Notes: a model not told the origin generated them from the sequence alone. Counted from the stretch's first letter, positions 12,201 to 27,200 are shown. The stretch: 64,000 nt of DNA from Agapetus fuscipes (GCA_951799405.1 OX637351.1:4806251-4870250), one strand, 5' to 3'. A program made the numbers and translations.

Positions 12201-15200
12201 CACACAGGCCACTCCAGATCCTGTCCAGGTGGAAGGTTCTCTCTTGGCTGCACAAAGTTTCCACAAGTGCAATCTCTCCCCCGCCGGCTCCATATTGAAA
12301 GGGTACACGGAGCTAAGGAAACTGCAACGTGACTTCAAGCGCTGTGATGATTAGCCACTTTGTACAAAAAGGCAGTGCTGCGGATTAATCAGGGTATAGG
12401 GTTCCTAAAGGGTCCGAGATATTTCAAGACAATGTTTGACAAAGCAACTATAATAGACAACTTGTTTATAAGAAGAATAAATAATCATCCACGCACCTTC
12501 TCCCTCCATCTCTGCGTGTACTTCACGGCAGTCCTGTGATCGGGGGGTGGCGGGGGCGCAGCCGGGGGAGGCGGGGCAGGGCGAGCGGCGCGCCTCTGCC
12601 AGTCAGCGTAGGACACACGCCCCGCCAGCCAGGAGCCCACGTCCAGGGGAGGGTCCTGCCCACGGGAACTGCTGTCCTCAGACGGGGGCTCCGTGGAGCC
12701 TTCCGGAGACTTGTCCTGGGAGAGGACCACAGTGGTTACTAATAAATATATTTAAGTCACACAACGCATTCTGCCAGGATTGTCTATGGATTACCGGACA
12801 AGCTGCGTGAAAGCTTTCATACATCTCCATACACTACCGACTTCCGACCTGGCACCGGGTAAAAAAACCATAGACCAACAGGGAAGAATGGTGGCAGAAT
12901 GCATCTAGTGAGCAATGGTCCATAGCCCAGTGGCAAAACTTCTGACTCGTAAATGGAAGGTTGTGGGTTCGAATTACGGCGGAACACAAAAAATATACCA
13001 TTTATATTACCAAAGACCGGTCACTAGAGGTCCATCCAGCCTTACAGCAACTGAGTCTTGCTTGAGAATCGGGGCTTTCTACAGTGATGGCCAAGCTCGC
13101 AGAAGGCACTTGAGGTGTGATTCACACAAAAACAGCGCTCACCAAATAAATAATCCTAATATTATTATTATTACCCCCTACAGCCTCCATCACACTTAGC
13201 TCTGAGATATGCAGTGGTGCAGATTTAAACACAACTAAGCAGACCTTGTAGTTCACCCTCCCTTCCAATGCACCATATAAATAATCCTAATATTATTATT
13301 ATTACCTGCATGAGGTGGTGCAGGTACTGCAGACAGGGCAGCGCCACCTGCTGCAGGGCGTGGGCATCCTGCAGGGGCAGCAGCGGAGGAGACGTCCCGA
13401 TGGCCTCCTCTCCCTCAGCCGGGACTATGTTGCCCAGGCTGTTGGACAGGTATGGGCAGCACCTGCAACTCAAACACATTTCATTATCACTATGAACCCT
13501 CCTAGTGATGCATGTAAGTCAGGGGTGTCCAACATAACATTGTGGAGACTGCCTGTGGGAACTGCAGGCAGACGGTGGCTGAACACAGCAGCTGATAGAC
13601 GAACATAGAACTAGAGGGAAAAATGATTTAAGAAAGTTAAAAGTAACAACAGTGAAATATGACAGAGGAGTTTTACACAGAGGATTTGATGAATATAACA
13701 AAGTGCCAACAGAAATCAAGAAAAGGAGAAAGCGGTCAGGTTCCTACTTGCACAGCGCCTCTGACATAACTGTTTATTATAAATAGACATTTAAATTAGC
13801 ATTATTTTTGCTAAATAAAATAAAAACATGGACAAGATTTGAGGAGGTCTACGTCTGGGAGTGGACTGATAAAGGATGAGCAGGAAGAACCTTTTGTATT
13901 CTAGGTATTGTCTTGGATAATCGCTGGATTGCCACTCAATAGATTGAAACCACACTTTGCTTCCTTTTCTTCTTTATAACGAGGACTCACCAGACCCACA
14001 GGCGTATGATGCACTTGAGCCTCATCTCCCAGCACTCGATGGAGTCGTGGATCTTCACCATCCCACCCAGCAGGAGCACCAGGGGGCGCACCTGCAACGT
14101 CAAACATTCATTAAAAATTTTGTCAACGACGATACCATGTTGAAAGCACCGGTTCTCATCCGATCACGGAAGTTAAGCAACATTGGGCGCGGATGCTACT
14201 TGGATGGGTGACCACTAGGTACACTGCGTGTTGTTGGCATTTCTTGGACCGGTCTGTAAATGGAATGAAAAATGGAAGGTTGTGGATTCGAATCCCGGCG
14301 AAGCACAAAAATATACCATTTATATTTCCAAATGTGCTCTTCGCTGGGTTGAAAAATTCATAAACCTTTACCAATGACCGGTCACTGAAAGGTCCATCCA
14401 ACCTTATAACAACTGGGCCTTGCTTAAGAATTGGCGCTTTCTGCAGCGACGACCAAGCTCGCAGAGGGCTCTTGAGGTGTGATACACACAAAAACAGCGC
14501 TCACCAAATAAAGCATCCTAATATTATTATTATTATTAACAGGGAAACTCCCTACCAGTGAGAAGGACAGAACAAAGTAGAGATAGCTGCACTGGCTGAG
14601 GGTCCGAGAGAGGGTAGAATTTAAGTTGTGCCTCACTGTATATAGGGCCTTGAACGGCACAGCACCCACATATCTCGCTGAGCTATATTCTATCGATAAG
14701 CCTTCAAAACGACCACTACGCTCTGCCCTCACTGCTGTCAACAAGGTCATAGTGCCCAAAAGAGCGAATACATCAGATTTTGCAGACAGGAGCTTTGTGG
14801 TTGCCTGGAACAATTTACCCGTCGGTTTTCGCGCGAACCAGCCTACCACCACCTTCAGAAAGGGACTAGAGACACTGCTTTTTTCCAGAAGCCATGGCAC
14901 CCTTGAGATGGTCCTGGGCCCTTGAATGGCGCCATAGGAAAAAATCATCCATCATCATCATCAGAGCAGAGTGATGGCATCATAAAAGGATGAAATGTAA
15001 ATTTGTGCAATGCGAGAATGAAGCATGCGGGGAGCTTACTGCGCTGGTGTGATCTTGAGCCGCAGCGTGCCCCACCAGGCCCAGGGTGATGCGCTGGGAG
15101 AGCAGGCGACACAGGGCCTTGGTGGCAGGCAGGTTGTCTCTGGTCACCACGCAGATCAGCTGACGCACCTCCTCTTGGCCCTGCGACAAATACAAACAAT

Positions 15201-18200
15201 TTTATTCTAAAGTATTGTTATGATTTAGTTGTATTTTAATAAACTGCAATTTATTTTTCAAGGTTTATTTTACACAATGTTGGTTTACAATGTACTGCGC
15301 TATGAAATGTTAATTAATATCTTATATATTTACAAAATAACTTAATTTAATGTTGTTGTATTCTTGTTGAAACAAAAAATAATAATAAAAATAAAAATGA
15401 GTCAAACCACCGTATTTCCAACCTACACCTAACAATGCAATGGATGAACGGTCTCAACATAGATGCAGCCAAAACAGACATACGTAGCTGGCGTGCTAAA
15501 GTGATGGACAGGCAAGACTGGAGAGGAACCTGGATTCAAGCAAGGCCCATGCATGTCAATGAATTGTCAAAAGATGACCTGGCGATTTTTAACCTGGTTT
15601 TGTTTAGTTGTGTTGCCTGTGCTTATATACCTGAGGAGTGCGTTGGCGCAGGTTGTGCTGCACCAGCTCCTGCACCAGCCCCAGCTGGCACAGCTTCTGT
15701 CTGTGAGAGGCAGAGGAGGCGAGAGCTCGCAGCAGGGTGAGGCAGTGGGAGGCGGCGGCCTGGGCGCACCCATAGCAACTGCCCGTCTGCTCTCCTTCTG
15801 AAGGACACATGAAAAACAATTGCATATATCAGATGAAGTTTATTTATTTATTTACTAGTTGTACCCTGTCACCCCTTGGGGTGGCTCGTCTGGTTACTGT
15901 TATTGTATCATGCCACCATTTTGTTGGGGGCGGCCAGTATATTTGTTTAAGTGTCTCCATCGAAGAAATTCCCTGTCACAAGGTGAGAATAGTTTAAGCA
16001 TATTTTTGCTCTCATTTCCTTTATTGCTCAAGTGTTTTTTACACAGTTGGCATGGTTGGTTTACTAAGTTGGCATGTAAACAATAACTCATGTAAGTTTC
16101 ATCGTAATCGGTTCAATAGTTTAGGAGTCCATACAGGGCAAACATACATACATCCGTTCAATTTTATATATTAGTAGAAGATAGAGGACTAGAAGAGACA
16201 CCTACAGAACATTGACCGAAATTTATAGAATACAAAAAATATGATCACCAATGCTCCAGTGGAAGTCTGAAGATTCACTATCTACATTCATTACAATTTA
16301 TGTGACTTTGTTGCTACTATAATGTAGTTGTGAATAATGGACTGACCGAGGCTCTTGTTGGGTTCATGTTGCAGCAGCGCGGTGTAGGCGGGCTGGGCGT
16401 CCACCTTGAGCTGCTCACTCTGCAGGCGATCATACGCCACTAACTCACGACTAAAACACAAAACAAAACATCAAATGAGAACAGTAACGACTGAACAAAG
16501 TGGATCACGGGTTACGGATTGATTTTTATTTTGGATATCTGTCGTTTCAGTTTTTTTTTTTTTAATCCTGTGCGGAAGATTCCTAGATTTCAGACACTCT
16601 AGGAGTCTATGACACTTGTTGTAGTGGTAGCAGAGGTGTTTACGAGCTTGGTTGTCGCTACAAAGCGCCAATACTCAAGCAAGACCCAGTTGATGTAAGG
16701 CTGGATGGACCTTATTTTTAGTGACCGGTCTTTGGTAAGGTTTTTTATGATTTATTCAACCCAGCGAAAAGCATATTTATTTACATTTTTATTTTTTTAT
16801 TATTTAATATAACACATTTTGAGTAAGTACCTACATTTTTTTTTTAAACTTATATCTATTACATAATAATTCAATAGTTTTAGCACATCAATATAATTGG
16901 AATATTTTTTGTGCTCCGCCGGGATACAAATCCAAAACCTTCCATTAACGAGTCCGAAGTGTTGCCACTGGACTAGACCAGTGCAAGAAATGACAACGAC
17001 ACGCGGTGTCCCCAAGCGGTCACCTATCCAAGTACTATAAGCGCCCAATGTTGCTAAACTTCGGTGATCGGAAGAGAACCGGTGCTTTCAACATTGTGTG
17101 GTCAGTTACGGTTACAGAGCTCAATAACTCTGTCTTGTCTGTGCTTCTCTCTAGTGATCTCTAGTTTCATGTAACTGTCCCTTATCTTTGATATGGAATT
17201 GATCAGTTTTTCCTTGAAAAGAAAACTAGATGTGGTAAGCGGTACAAACCGGCATGTCAGCACGCGCTGTATGATCTTGGAGAGGTCCTCGAAGTGGTTC
17301 TTGCTCTCCACGCAGTACTTGTGGGCCACGCACTGGATGACGCGGTTGACCTGCGCCCCTCCGCCCCCGCCGCCTCCCCCGCCCCCAACAGTTCCCGGCT
17401 CCTCAAGGCCGCGGGTGCCTCCCTCCAGCCGGTGCTCTGTTATCTTGTGCAGCATGTTCTGTGAACAATAACATGTAATTTTAGTATTTATCAAAAGCTT
17501 CATCCAGCCTTACAGCAATTGGGTCTTGCTTGAGTATTGGGACTTTGTAGTGACGACCAAGCTTGCAAAAAGTCCGGTCGATAGCTCAGTTGATAGAATG
17601 CTTGTATTTCATGCCGAGAGCAAGGGTTCGGTCCCCACCGAGGGTGTCAGATATGATTTCCCGTTGCCACTCAGCAAAAATTAAGAGAGTTTGCCTGGGA
17701 GGTATTAATGCATCCGCCATATAGCCCTGACCTTGCACCTTCAGATTTCCACCTGTTTCGGTCTCTTCAGAATTTTTTAGGCAGTGTCAGGTTAACATCG
17801 AGAGAGGACTGCCAAAACTACTTGTTGCGTTTTTTTGATCAGAAGTCCCAAAATTTCTACAGCAACGGGATCATGTCTCTACCTACAAGATGGCAAATCT
17901 TCTACGAACAAAATGGCACAGATGTACTGTAATTAAATGTAAATTAACTTTGAAAAAAATGACCTGAATTTTCATATAAAATGCGAAGAAACTTTTTCCC
18001 TGACCTATTAGATGCAAGTGGCAGAAGACCCTCCCGTGAGGCTTACACTCTCTCCAGTGTTAAACAAGACAAGGTGGCTCAGAATACAAGCAAGCAATGA
18101 TAGCCATAAGTGAAGGAATTTAAAGGCTCGGTGATTTTAAAATTACACCCTGTTGGGTTTCAGTTCTGAGCATCTTTTGTAAAGAATGAGGACGCTGCGC

Positions 18201-21200
18201 CTCCACCTTCTTCTTCTTCTTTTTGTGCCACTTCTAGCGAAGATTGGCGATCATCATGGCTATTTTGATTTTAGATGCTGCGGCTCGAAACAGGGACTTG
18301 GTGCTTCTGCCGAACCACTGTCGCAGGTTCTTCAGCCACGATGTCCTTCAGCGTCCCTGAGATCTTCTCCCCTCCATCATACCTTGAATGATAAGATGAA
18401 GGAGACGGTACTTCTCATTTCTCATAATGTGACCGAAGTACATAAGCTTTCTCTGCTTAATGGTAGGCAGGAGCTCCTTTGTAGTGTGCATTCGTTGAAG
18501 GACTTCTTCATTGGTGACTCGATCATGCGAAGAGATCCGAAGCATTTTTCGGTATAGACACATCTCGAATGCTTCAATTCGTCTCTCCAGTGCCTACGTG
18601 AGAGTCCATCCCTCCATACCATACAGAGCGATTGGGAAAACGTAGCACCTCACTATGCGCTTCCGGAGTTCAAGGCTTAAATTTCGGTACAACAGTAATT
18701 TGCTCATTTTAGCGAAGACATTTCGGGCTTGCTCTAGTCTGCTTCTGACTTCTTGACACATCTTGCGCCTCCACCTTATAGCTTGTTGAAGGAATACCGC
18801 GTACTTGTGGTGAGTTGAAAGAGTTGACAACTTGAATTGTGCTGTAGAGCCGTTGAAGAAGATCACTAAAAATGTGTTGTTACCTCGATCATGGGCTTGG
18901 TGGCGACCAGCTGCCTGTACACCCTGTCCGCCTTGTCCAGCAGCAGCCCTATGGCGGCCACCATCTTCTTGCGATCCTCGTCGTTCTCTATGGAGTCCAC
19001 GGCGCAGCACGGCCGCGCCGTCAGCGTGTAGTCAAACTTGGCGTACTTGCAGAAGCCGCACGCATGGCAGAGGAACGGGTCCTTCTCATCATAGTTGATG
19101 GCCCTGAAATAAGAGAGCCATTGTTGCTTTTCACTATAATCCATAATCTAAGTTGCAAAGATATATTAACATTTAGAGATGATATCAAATGCATGCCCAC
19201 AAACAAACACGTGTAGTTCACGCTTACAAATGCTGAATGTGTACTTACAAATAAAATCCAAACCTCAAATGAACATAAGCCCTGCAACTTTTGCCGACCT
19301 TCCCTGACACAGGGATTTTTTTACAGTATGGGCGGTCAGCCTCATACTAACCTATAAGACAAGGCACTGTCAAAACAAATAACATGAAGATAGCATTTAT
19401 TCCCAGCTAAATATAACCAACTGTACCAACTGTTGTCTCCTGTCGATGCCGAGAAGTGTTGACAACAACGGCAGTAGTCAGACTGAGAGTAAGAAGGGTG
19501 AAGATGACATTAATTAATCACTCTTCAGGAGTGCGAAAACAAGACTCTCCTCGGGGAAAATTTTATACTGCTACTTTATACTTCAGAGTTGTACAGATAG
19601 ATGTTTTGATCGAAAATGAGTTATGAATGCTATCCTACTTAAAATTTTCCGCTCTTTCTAATGCGCTCAGTTCCATGGCTCTACGATGACGTTTTTTGAC
19701 GTTTATGCCCAAGCAAAAAACTGCGTTTTCAAAGTATGGTTTCGGTGAAACCGACAAAGTTTTTGTCCTTTTTTGTCCTAAAGGCGCTCGTGACATAAAA
19801 CCTCGTAAAACAATGTAAAATCACATTATTTATAAAAACGCCTTTATTTTTTTAATTCTAAAGCTGTTTTGATTTTAATGATAAAAAAATAAAAAAGTTG
19901 TGACTCAAACTTTAAACTGCTCTCCTGAACAATTTAGTTTTTGTCGCTTATGCCCTATATTGTTTTAACCGTTGATGTGTTTACCTGCACTTGTGGCATT
20001 GGAAGACGTTCTCCCCGCAGTTGGCGCACACTCCGGGATTAGCAGGAACTGCTGCAGAGCATCTGGGGCACTGCAGGGACTCCCCTACAACATGGCATTG
20101 CATCACAAACAATATAGTAATAGTAATAATTAGGGATCACATTCTGATAGGAAGTACACTTAATACTTTAAGCAGATCAGAACTGAAATTCGGCGAGTCC
20201 TTTATTATAATTCTTGACTACCATCCTTATTCCTGGATGGTCTGCGACTCTGACAGATTTGCGCTGAGCAGCTTGCTCATCCACGAGGGAGAACTTTTCA
20301 TACTTTAGGACCAGCACCCTGTTACTGTTACTGAAGAAGGTTATGACTCTGGATGAAATGAAAGAAGTATGCAAGGACAGAAAAAAGTGGAGACGCATCT
20401 GCGGACCACCCCTAGTGGAACGGCGGCAGGATACACAGCACCCACTCTCTCTTTTATTAGTTGGAACCAAACTTGTCTCCATCTACAGTTCTATTTCGGA
20501 ACAGTTGTTCAATATTTATTCAGGAATAGTTGATTATGAAAGGATGGAGCGCTCACCCGAGGCCTGTGTGTTCTCGTAGAAGTCGGCGTACTCCATCATG
20601 AGGTTGCAGGCCACTATGGGCAGCGGGAAGTCCACCCGCACCTCTGTCTGCCCTGACTGCAGCACCACGTGCTTGGCCTTGTGCCACATGCCTGCAAAAC
20701 ATTACAACATTCCACCATTATTGTCTATTTCCATGTTCAAAATGTCATTGCTCGCGCCAACTCGACAACAACTGGTCACCCTTATAATCAATTTTGAAAT
20801 ACAAAACCCACCTGTGTATTTACCTACAATCATCCTTGACTTATAGGTTGGTATGAGGCTGACCACCCACGCTGTAAAAAATGGTTCACTTTGCCAATGT
20901 CACCCCTGTTTAAGGGAATGACGGCAAGAGTTGCAGGGTGTATGTCCATTTGAGATTTGGGTTTTTATGTTGTAGGTTCACATGCTGCATGTACAAGCGC
21001 GAACTTATATGTATTTGCTTGTGAAAATGCATATAATATGAAACCCCAATGTTACGTATCTTTGCAACTTAGATTCAAAATGTCATTGCTCGCGCCAAAT
21101 GCACATCTATTGGTCAGCCTTATAATCAGTTTTGAAATCCAAAACCCCCGTGTCTTTATTTACCTACAATCATCATCTCGACTGGACATTTGTGACTGGA

Positions 21201-24200
21201 CTTGGTGACTCGATCACGCCAAGAGATCCGAAGCATTTTTCGTAAGAGACACATCTCAAACGCTTCAATTCCGGATCATTTCTTCAATTACAGATCCTTC
21301 ATCTTAATAGAACCCTTCTCTCAGAGTTGTTAGCACAGCAGAGACTCACCGGGCTTATTCTTGAGCTCCTGCACAGCCTGCACGGTCCTGTTGTTGTAGA
21401 AGACGTTGATGGCGCGCACCATCTTGCTGCGCTTGAGGTCCCCGATGCGCAGACCAATGCGGCTGATGGTGTGGCTGCCCACCAGCTTCACTATCTGCGT
21501 GGTGGTCGTGAACTTGGAGTCAATCTGGACAACATATACAACAATAAACAGTCAATACAAATATGGAACATAAAAATAAAGAAAAAATGTTTCTTATGCA
21601 ATTTTTTTGTGTCGAGAGTTTTTGTTGCTCAATAGGGTAATTGCAGTGGTGGGGAAAACCATTGAAAATACTATGGTCCTGTTGAGTACGTTTCAAGGAT
21701 CACAACCATGTATTTTTTAAGTAGTAAAAATAAAGATATCATTGATAATTTTCAAAAACAAAATGTCAAGAATTTGAGTTCCGCCAAAGCGCAGCGCGGC
21801 CGGCTAGCCAAGCTGTGACGTCAAAATGACGTAGATGGATTCGGCAGACTACCTAGGCCCGTCGGTACACTCCGAAGATCCCAAGTCATATCCGCCTAAA
21901 TAAAAAAATGCCCTGTTTTACTGGTAAACAAAAATGTGGCATTTTTTTCATTTTCACACACATTTGAAATTGAACGGCTTACTTGTATGTACTTGTACGT
22001 CTGCTGATCTACTCTGACTCCAGATAGTTGCCATCCTACTTGCATGCATGGCTGTTGATCTACTCACCCTGATGGTGGACAGCTTGATGGTGGCCATGGG
22101 CACCTCGGGGTTGTTGCACACGAGGCACGGCTCCGACTCCAGGTAGTAGCCGTCCAGCTCCACATAGTTTGAGAGAGCCGAGTAGATGGGGCTGTTGCCG
22201 TGCGACACCAGCAGGGTGTTCTGCGCCTTCAGAAGGTTCACGGCCGAGGCCAGGTACTCCTGAAAACAATATATTATATATAAACATATGTTTTGCAAGT
22301 GATTGTTGACATAGAAGAGACCTGATAATTTAATAATTAAAAAAATAGGGTTTACTGCTGGATTCAGGTAAGACAAGAAGAAACATGATAATCTTACATC
22401 CATTTGTAGGTCAGGTGTCTTGAGAGAGAAGTACCCCAGGAGGTCCACAAACTGGGCCGTCTTCCTTCCATACTGCGGCAAGGAAGGCCACAGGCCCCAC
22501 ATCAGGCTGACCAGGCGGGTCTGTTCAGCCGTAGTAGAGTTACTGCAAAAAGACAAAACAATATTATGCTTTACTTAGATTATGGGTTCAACCATTGAGA
22601 AATAACATAGAGGAGCAGAAACTAACTTACTGGATTGATACATACTATAGCCCACATTTGCCTTAGTCCTGTCAAATGTTGCAGTGGTGTAGTCATACAG
22701 CTGTGGAGTTGGTCTCCAGCAGGAACACCTTGATGAAGTGACGGTATCTGTTACTCACTCATATACAAACTCTCACTCACTCATATATGGCCAGCAGCAG
22801 AGCATGTGCCTGCCAGCGCACAGCTGTGGAGTTGGTCTCCAGCAGGAACACCTTGATGAAGTGACGGTATCTGTTACTCACTCATATACAAACTCTCACT
22901 CACTCATATATGGCCAGCAGCAGAGCATGTGCCTGCCAGCGCACAGCTGTGGAGTTGGTCTCCAGCAGGAACACCTTGATGAAGTGACGGAATCTGTCCA
23001 TTGGTATCTGCAAAACAAAGTCAAGTATCAGTCAGAACATGTTTTAGGATTATAGCTCGTGTTGTACCGGGTCTGGACTGGAAGTCTCATCACCATGGTA
23101 ATTCTTACCTACCTAATATTAGTAATATTTGTATGTTGACTTGTCAATCAAAAAAGGCCACAAGTGAACAGCTGATTAGTCTTTATACAAATATTACCCA
23201 TATTGAGTAGGTAAGTATTACCATGGTGATAAGACTTCCAGCCCTGGTTAGTCCAGTCGATAGCTCAGTTGGTAGAATGCTTGGGTTCAAAGCCAGAAGA
23301 CTAGGTCCGATCCCTATCAAGGGTGTCAGAAATGATTTCCCGTTTCAATATTTAATCAAAAAAGGTTTAAATTAGCCTCCACAAGAAGTGGCAATCAGCC
23401 CCCTCAGGAGCTGGAAACCCCCGCTTCAACTGAAGTGGTTAGCGTAATGCTGGGCCCCTTACCTGCAAAAATAAATAAGTTCCACTTGCCACATGTGAAA
23501 CACTTTGGGGATACTGCGGCAAGAAGTTACACTATATGTGTAGCTTAGTTGTGTTTGCGATTGCGTAGCTGATCTCTGAGAGAAGGCATAATGACTGGAG
23601 AGGACAGCAGCATTTGGGAAGCCAAGGGGAAATTGATCTGTAGTACCATTTGACCGGTCCGTAGTCCAGTGGCAACACTTTGGCCTCGTAAATGAAAGGT
23701 TGTGGGTTTGAATCCCAGCGGTGCACAAAAAATATACCATTTATATTTTCAAATATGCTGTTCGCTGGGTTGAAATAAATCATAAAACCTTTACCAAAGA
23801 CCGGTCACTAAAGGTCCATCCAGCCTCACAGTAACTGGGGTCTTGCTTGAGTATTGGCGCTTTCTACAGCCAACGATTAAGCTCACAGAGGGCTCTTGAG
23901 GTGTGATACACACAAAAACAGTGTTCACCAAATAAATCAGTCTAATTTAATTTTTTAAATCGGTCTGCAGCACCATTGAAGAGAGTTGTGTATGAAATGT
24001 GAAGCTTACATCTTTTTGTATCTGCTGCACCAGCTGGGGCACCAGCTGCTCCTGGAACTTGGAGCTCACGGTGATGGAAGCGTCGCTGTCTGCGCTGCGC
24101 TCCCTCTCAGTGCGCTCCTGCAACACCACACAACCATGCTATCAGGGAACAACATTCCATTGAAGCAAAGACACATCGCTACATTCTCTTTCTTCTTCCA

Positions 24201-27200
24201 GCATTCTGAAGTTTTCAATTCTAATTTTTAGTAGATGTTCTGTAGATTTTAACTAACAGGACTCGCATGCAAAAATTTATATAGATACAAGTGGCAGAAG
24301 GCCCTCCCGTGAGACTAACGCTCTTTCCAGTGTTAAACAAGACAAGCTGGCTCAGAACACAAGCAAGCAATGGTAGCCATAAGCGAAGGAATTTCAAGGC
24401 TCGGTTATTTTAAATTACACCCTGTTGGGTTTGGTTCTGAGCATCTTTTGTAAGTTTTGACTTAATGTCACAGTGAGCGTGATCTTAGTGAACATGTTCG
24501 GGAGGCGATCTAACGACTAAGTTGCCCACCAACTTAAGGTGGTAAGAAAATACTCTAAAATATAATTAAATTAGTCCAATTAGACTAAGGAGTGGGTAGT
24601 AGACCAGGGTGCTGGTGAGATAAGACTTACCTCTTGTTGGTTGTTGGGGAGAGCAGGCTTGCTCTGTGCTGGGGGACACAGGGCACACTGCACCAGCTGC
24701 AGGACTGTGGGGGCCACGCCCTCGTCCAGCAAGCAAGCGGCTCCCATGAGGTAGGCCAGGGTGCTGGTGGCGTGCTGCGTACACAGGTGCTGCCAGTTGC
24801 CAGTTCTTGCGACGACCATCTCAACGCAGGCCTGCCAAAAAATCCAAGCAAAACATTTGAAACCTTTGTTCAACACCGGTTTTTCAATTGAAGGACGCTG
24901 CAATTGCAACAACATGGGACTTTGAACTTGTGCTGGTCTCAATAACATAAATTCGAGTGCTAACACTCTATCTGCTCGACCATACCAGCTACGGTTCTGG
25001 TAGGACCATGGAGGGAAGCAGCACAAGACAGAGAGTTTTGGAGGATTATGGTGCGGGATGCCCTGAGCTCTTCAGGCTTTTTAATAGAAGAGCAGAAGAA
25101 GAAGAAAGAAATTAAAGAAGAAATTGTAGGAGTCTCATAATGTAGAAAAAAATCATTAGGTGATATTCTTAACTTCATCCTTGACTTATAGGTTGGTATG
25201 CGGCTGACCACCCATGCTGTAGAAAATGGTTCACTTTGCCAATGTACCCCTGTTTCAGGGAAGGTTGGCAGGAGTTGCGGGTGTATGTCCATTTGAGATT
25301 TGGGTTTTTATATTGTAAGTCCACATGCGGCATGTTTAAGCGCAAATATACATGTCTGCTTGTGAAAATGCATATAATGTGAATCCCCAATGTTACATAT
25401 CTTTGCAACTTAGATTAGATTAGATAAGTTCCTTACATAAGACCAATCCGTAGTCCAGTGGCAATACTTCGTACTCGTAAATGGAAGGTTGTGGGTTAGA
25501 ATCCCGGCGGAGCACAAAAATATACCATTTATTTTTTCATAACATGCCCTGGGTGAAAAATTCATATTTCTTTACCAAAGACCGGTCACTAAAGGTCCAT
25601 CCAGCTTTACAGCAGCAGTCTTGCTTGAGTATTAGCGCTTTGTAGCGATGACCAAGCTCCTTAACACCTCTGCAGCACTACCACAAGTGTCATAGACCCC
25701 TAAAGTCTCTGAAATCTAGGGAGTCTCCCACACAGGAAATCTCTGCCCACAGGGAAACATTTCACAAAATGGCAAGAGTGTTTAACCTTGAGGTGCTCCA
25801 TCAGCTGCACCATGCTGTCGTACGAGAAGTCCATGGTCTCCACCACCTCGCGCACGCCCTTGAGGTGGAACTTGAGGGCGTGCACGTCGCGCAGCTGCCG
25901 GTAGCGCTCCTTTGTGCCACACATGATCAACAGCAACTTGCGAACTTGCTTCCTGCAAATATATCACATATTGTAATATTATTCAGATTTATTTTATAAA
26001 AAATGGTTCACTTTGCCAATGTCACCCCTGCTTCAGGGAAGGTCGGCAAGAGTTGCAGGGCTTATGTTCATTTGAGATTGGGGTTTTTATATTGTAGGTT
26101 CACATGCAGCATGTGTAAGCGCGAAATTATGCATGTCTGCTTGTGGGAATGCATTTAATAATAGTTCTACACTTTTATAGCGCCATTTCGTAACTGACGT
26201 CACTTCAAAGGCGCTTCTGCTGATAATCTGCTGATAACGAAAGCATTCACTAGGGATTTAATTGCCTCAATGGGAAGACATTTCTTGATGGAGTACAACT
26301 GCGGCAATCCAAAAAATCCTGCTCTCACGGTTTTACTGACGTGATTTTCGAAACTCAAACAGCGGTCTATCTCGACTCCAAGTAGCCTCACACTCATTGA
26401 AGGATGAATGTCACTTCCGCAGATACTAATGGGTGTGTGACTGACTGAGTTTATTCTTCTCGCAGTAGCCATTCTGAGAACTTCAAATTTAATATGAATC
26501 TCAAATGATACATATCTTTGCAGCTTAGATTTAGATTTTAACAGAAACTAGTATCAAATTAAAAGATATACATTTATTAGACAATTTTTTTTAGCCCGTA
26601 TTGCGACGAATCACCTCAAGGGCGCTGTACATCTAGATCAGCGGTCGGGAACTTTTTTAACCATTACCCCAATTTTTTTTTGCGTAAGTCTATATTACCC
26701 CTTTCCCCCATTTTGAAAAGAAGACAATCAATGTATATTTAAATGAACATTATTTATTGAATGAATTAACACGGAAAATAAATAAAAAGTTACATGAAAA
26801 TAGTAAGTATGTAATAGACAAACAAAATACAATACTCAAATTGGATCAAAGAAAAAATTCAATGAAAATAAAACTATGTTTTTGAAAAAAAAAAAAATAT
26901 TTTAAATAAAATGAATTTTCACTGTGTGAATACACAAACCCTACAAAATCCAAAAAAAACAGATTTTCAGGTTTCCTTTTCAGTTTTTGGAGAAATAATG
27001 GTGCTTCATGTTTGATAAAATTACTTCGAAATTGGGACTTTTTTATATAACAGCAATTTGAATAGGTACATTCTTCGGAGTTTGATCGATTTCTGTTCTT
27101 CGTTTTTATGTTCGCTTGATTTCCTTACTACCCCAAAAAAAAACATTTTTACCCTATTCGGGGTAATTTAGACCGCTGATCTAGATCATAAATAGTTAAC

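Noticed and set aside
14122..14240. Functional 5S rRNA gene
   Set aside because: It has base changes, is single rather than in an array, and continues directly into SINE sequence; a second such head exists at 16991.
17675..17935. Active mariner transposon
   Set aside because: Only the C-terminal part of the transposase is present, with no terminal repeats recognised.
22781..22870. Independent extra UBR4 exon after w35
   Set aside because: Splice sites and phase fit, but the intervening 33 bp is too short for an intron.
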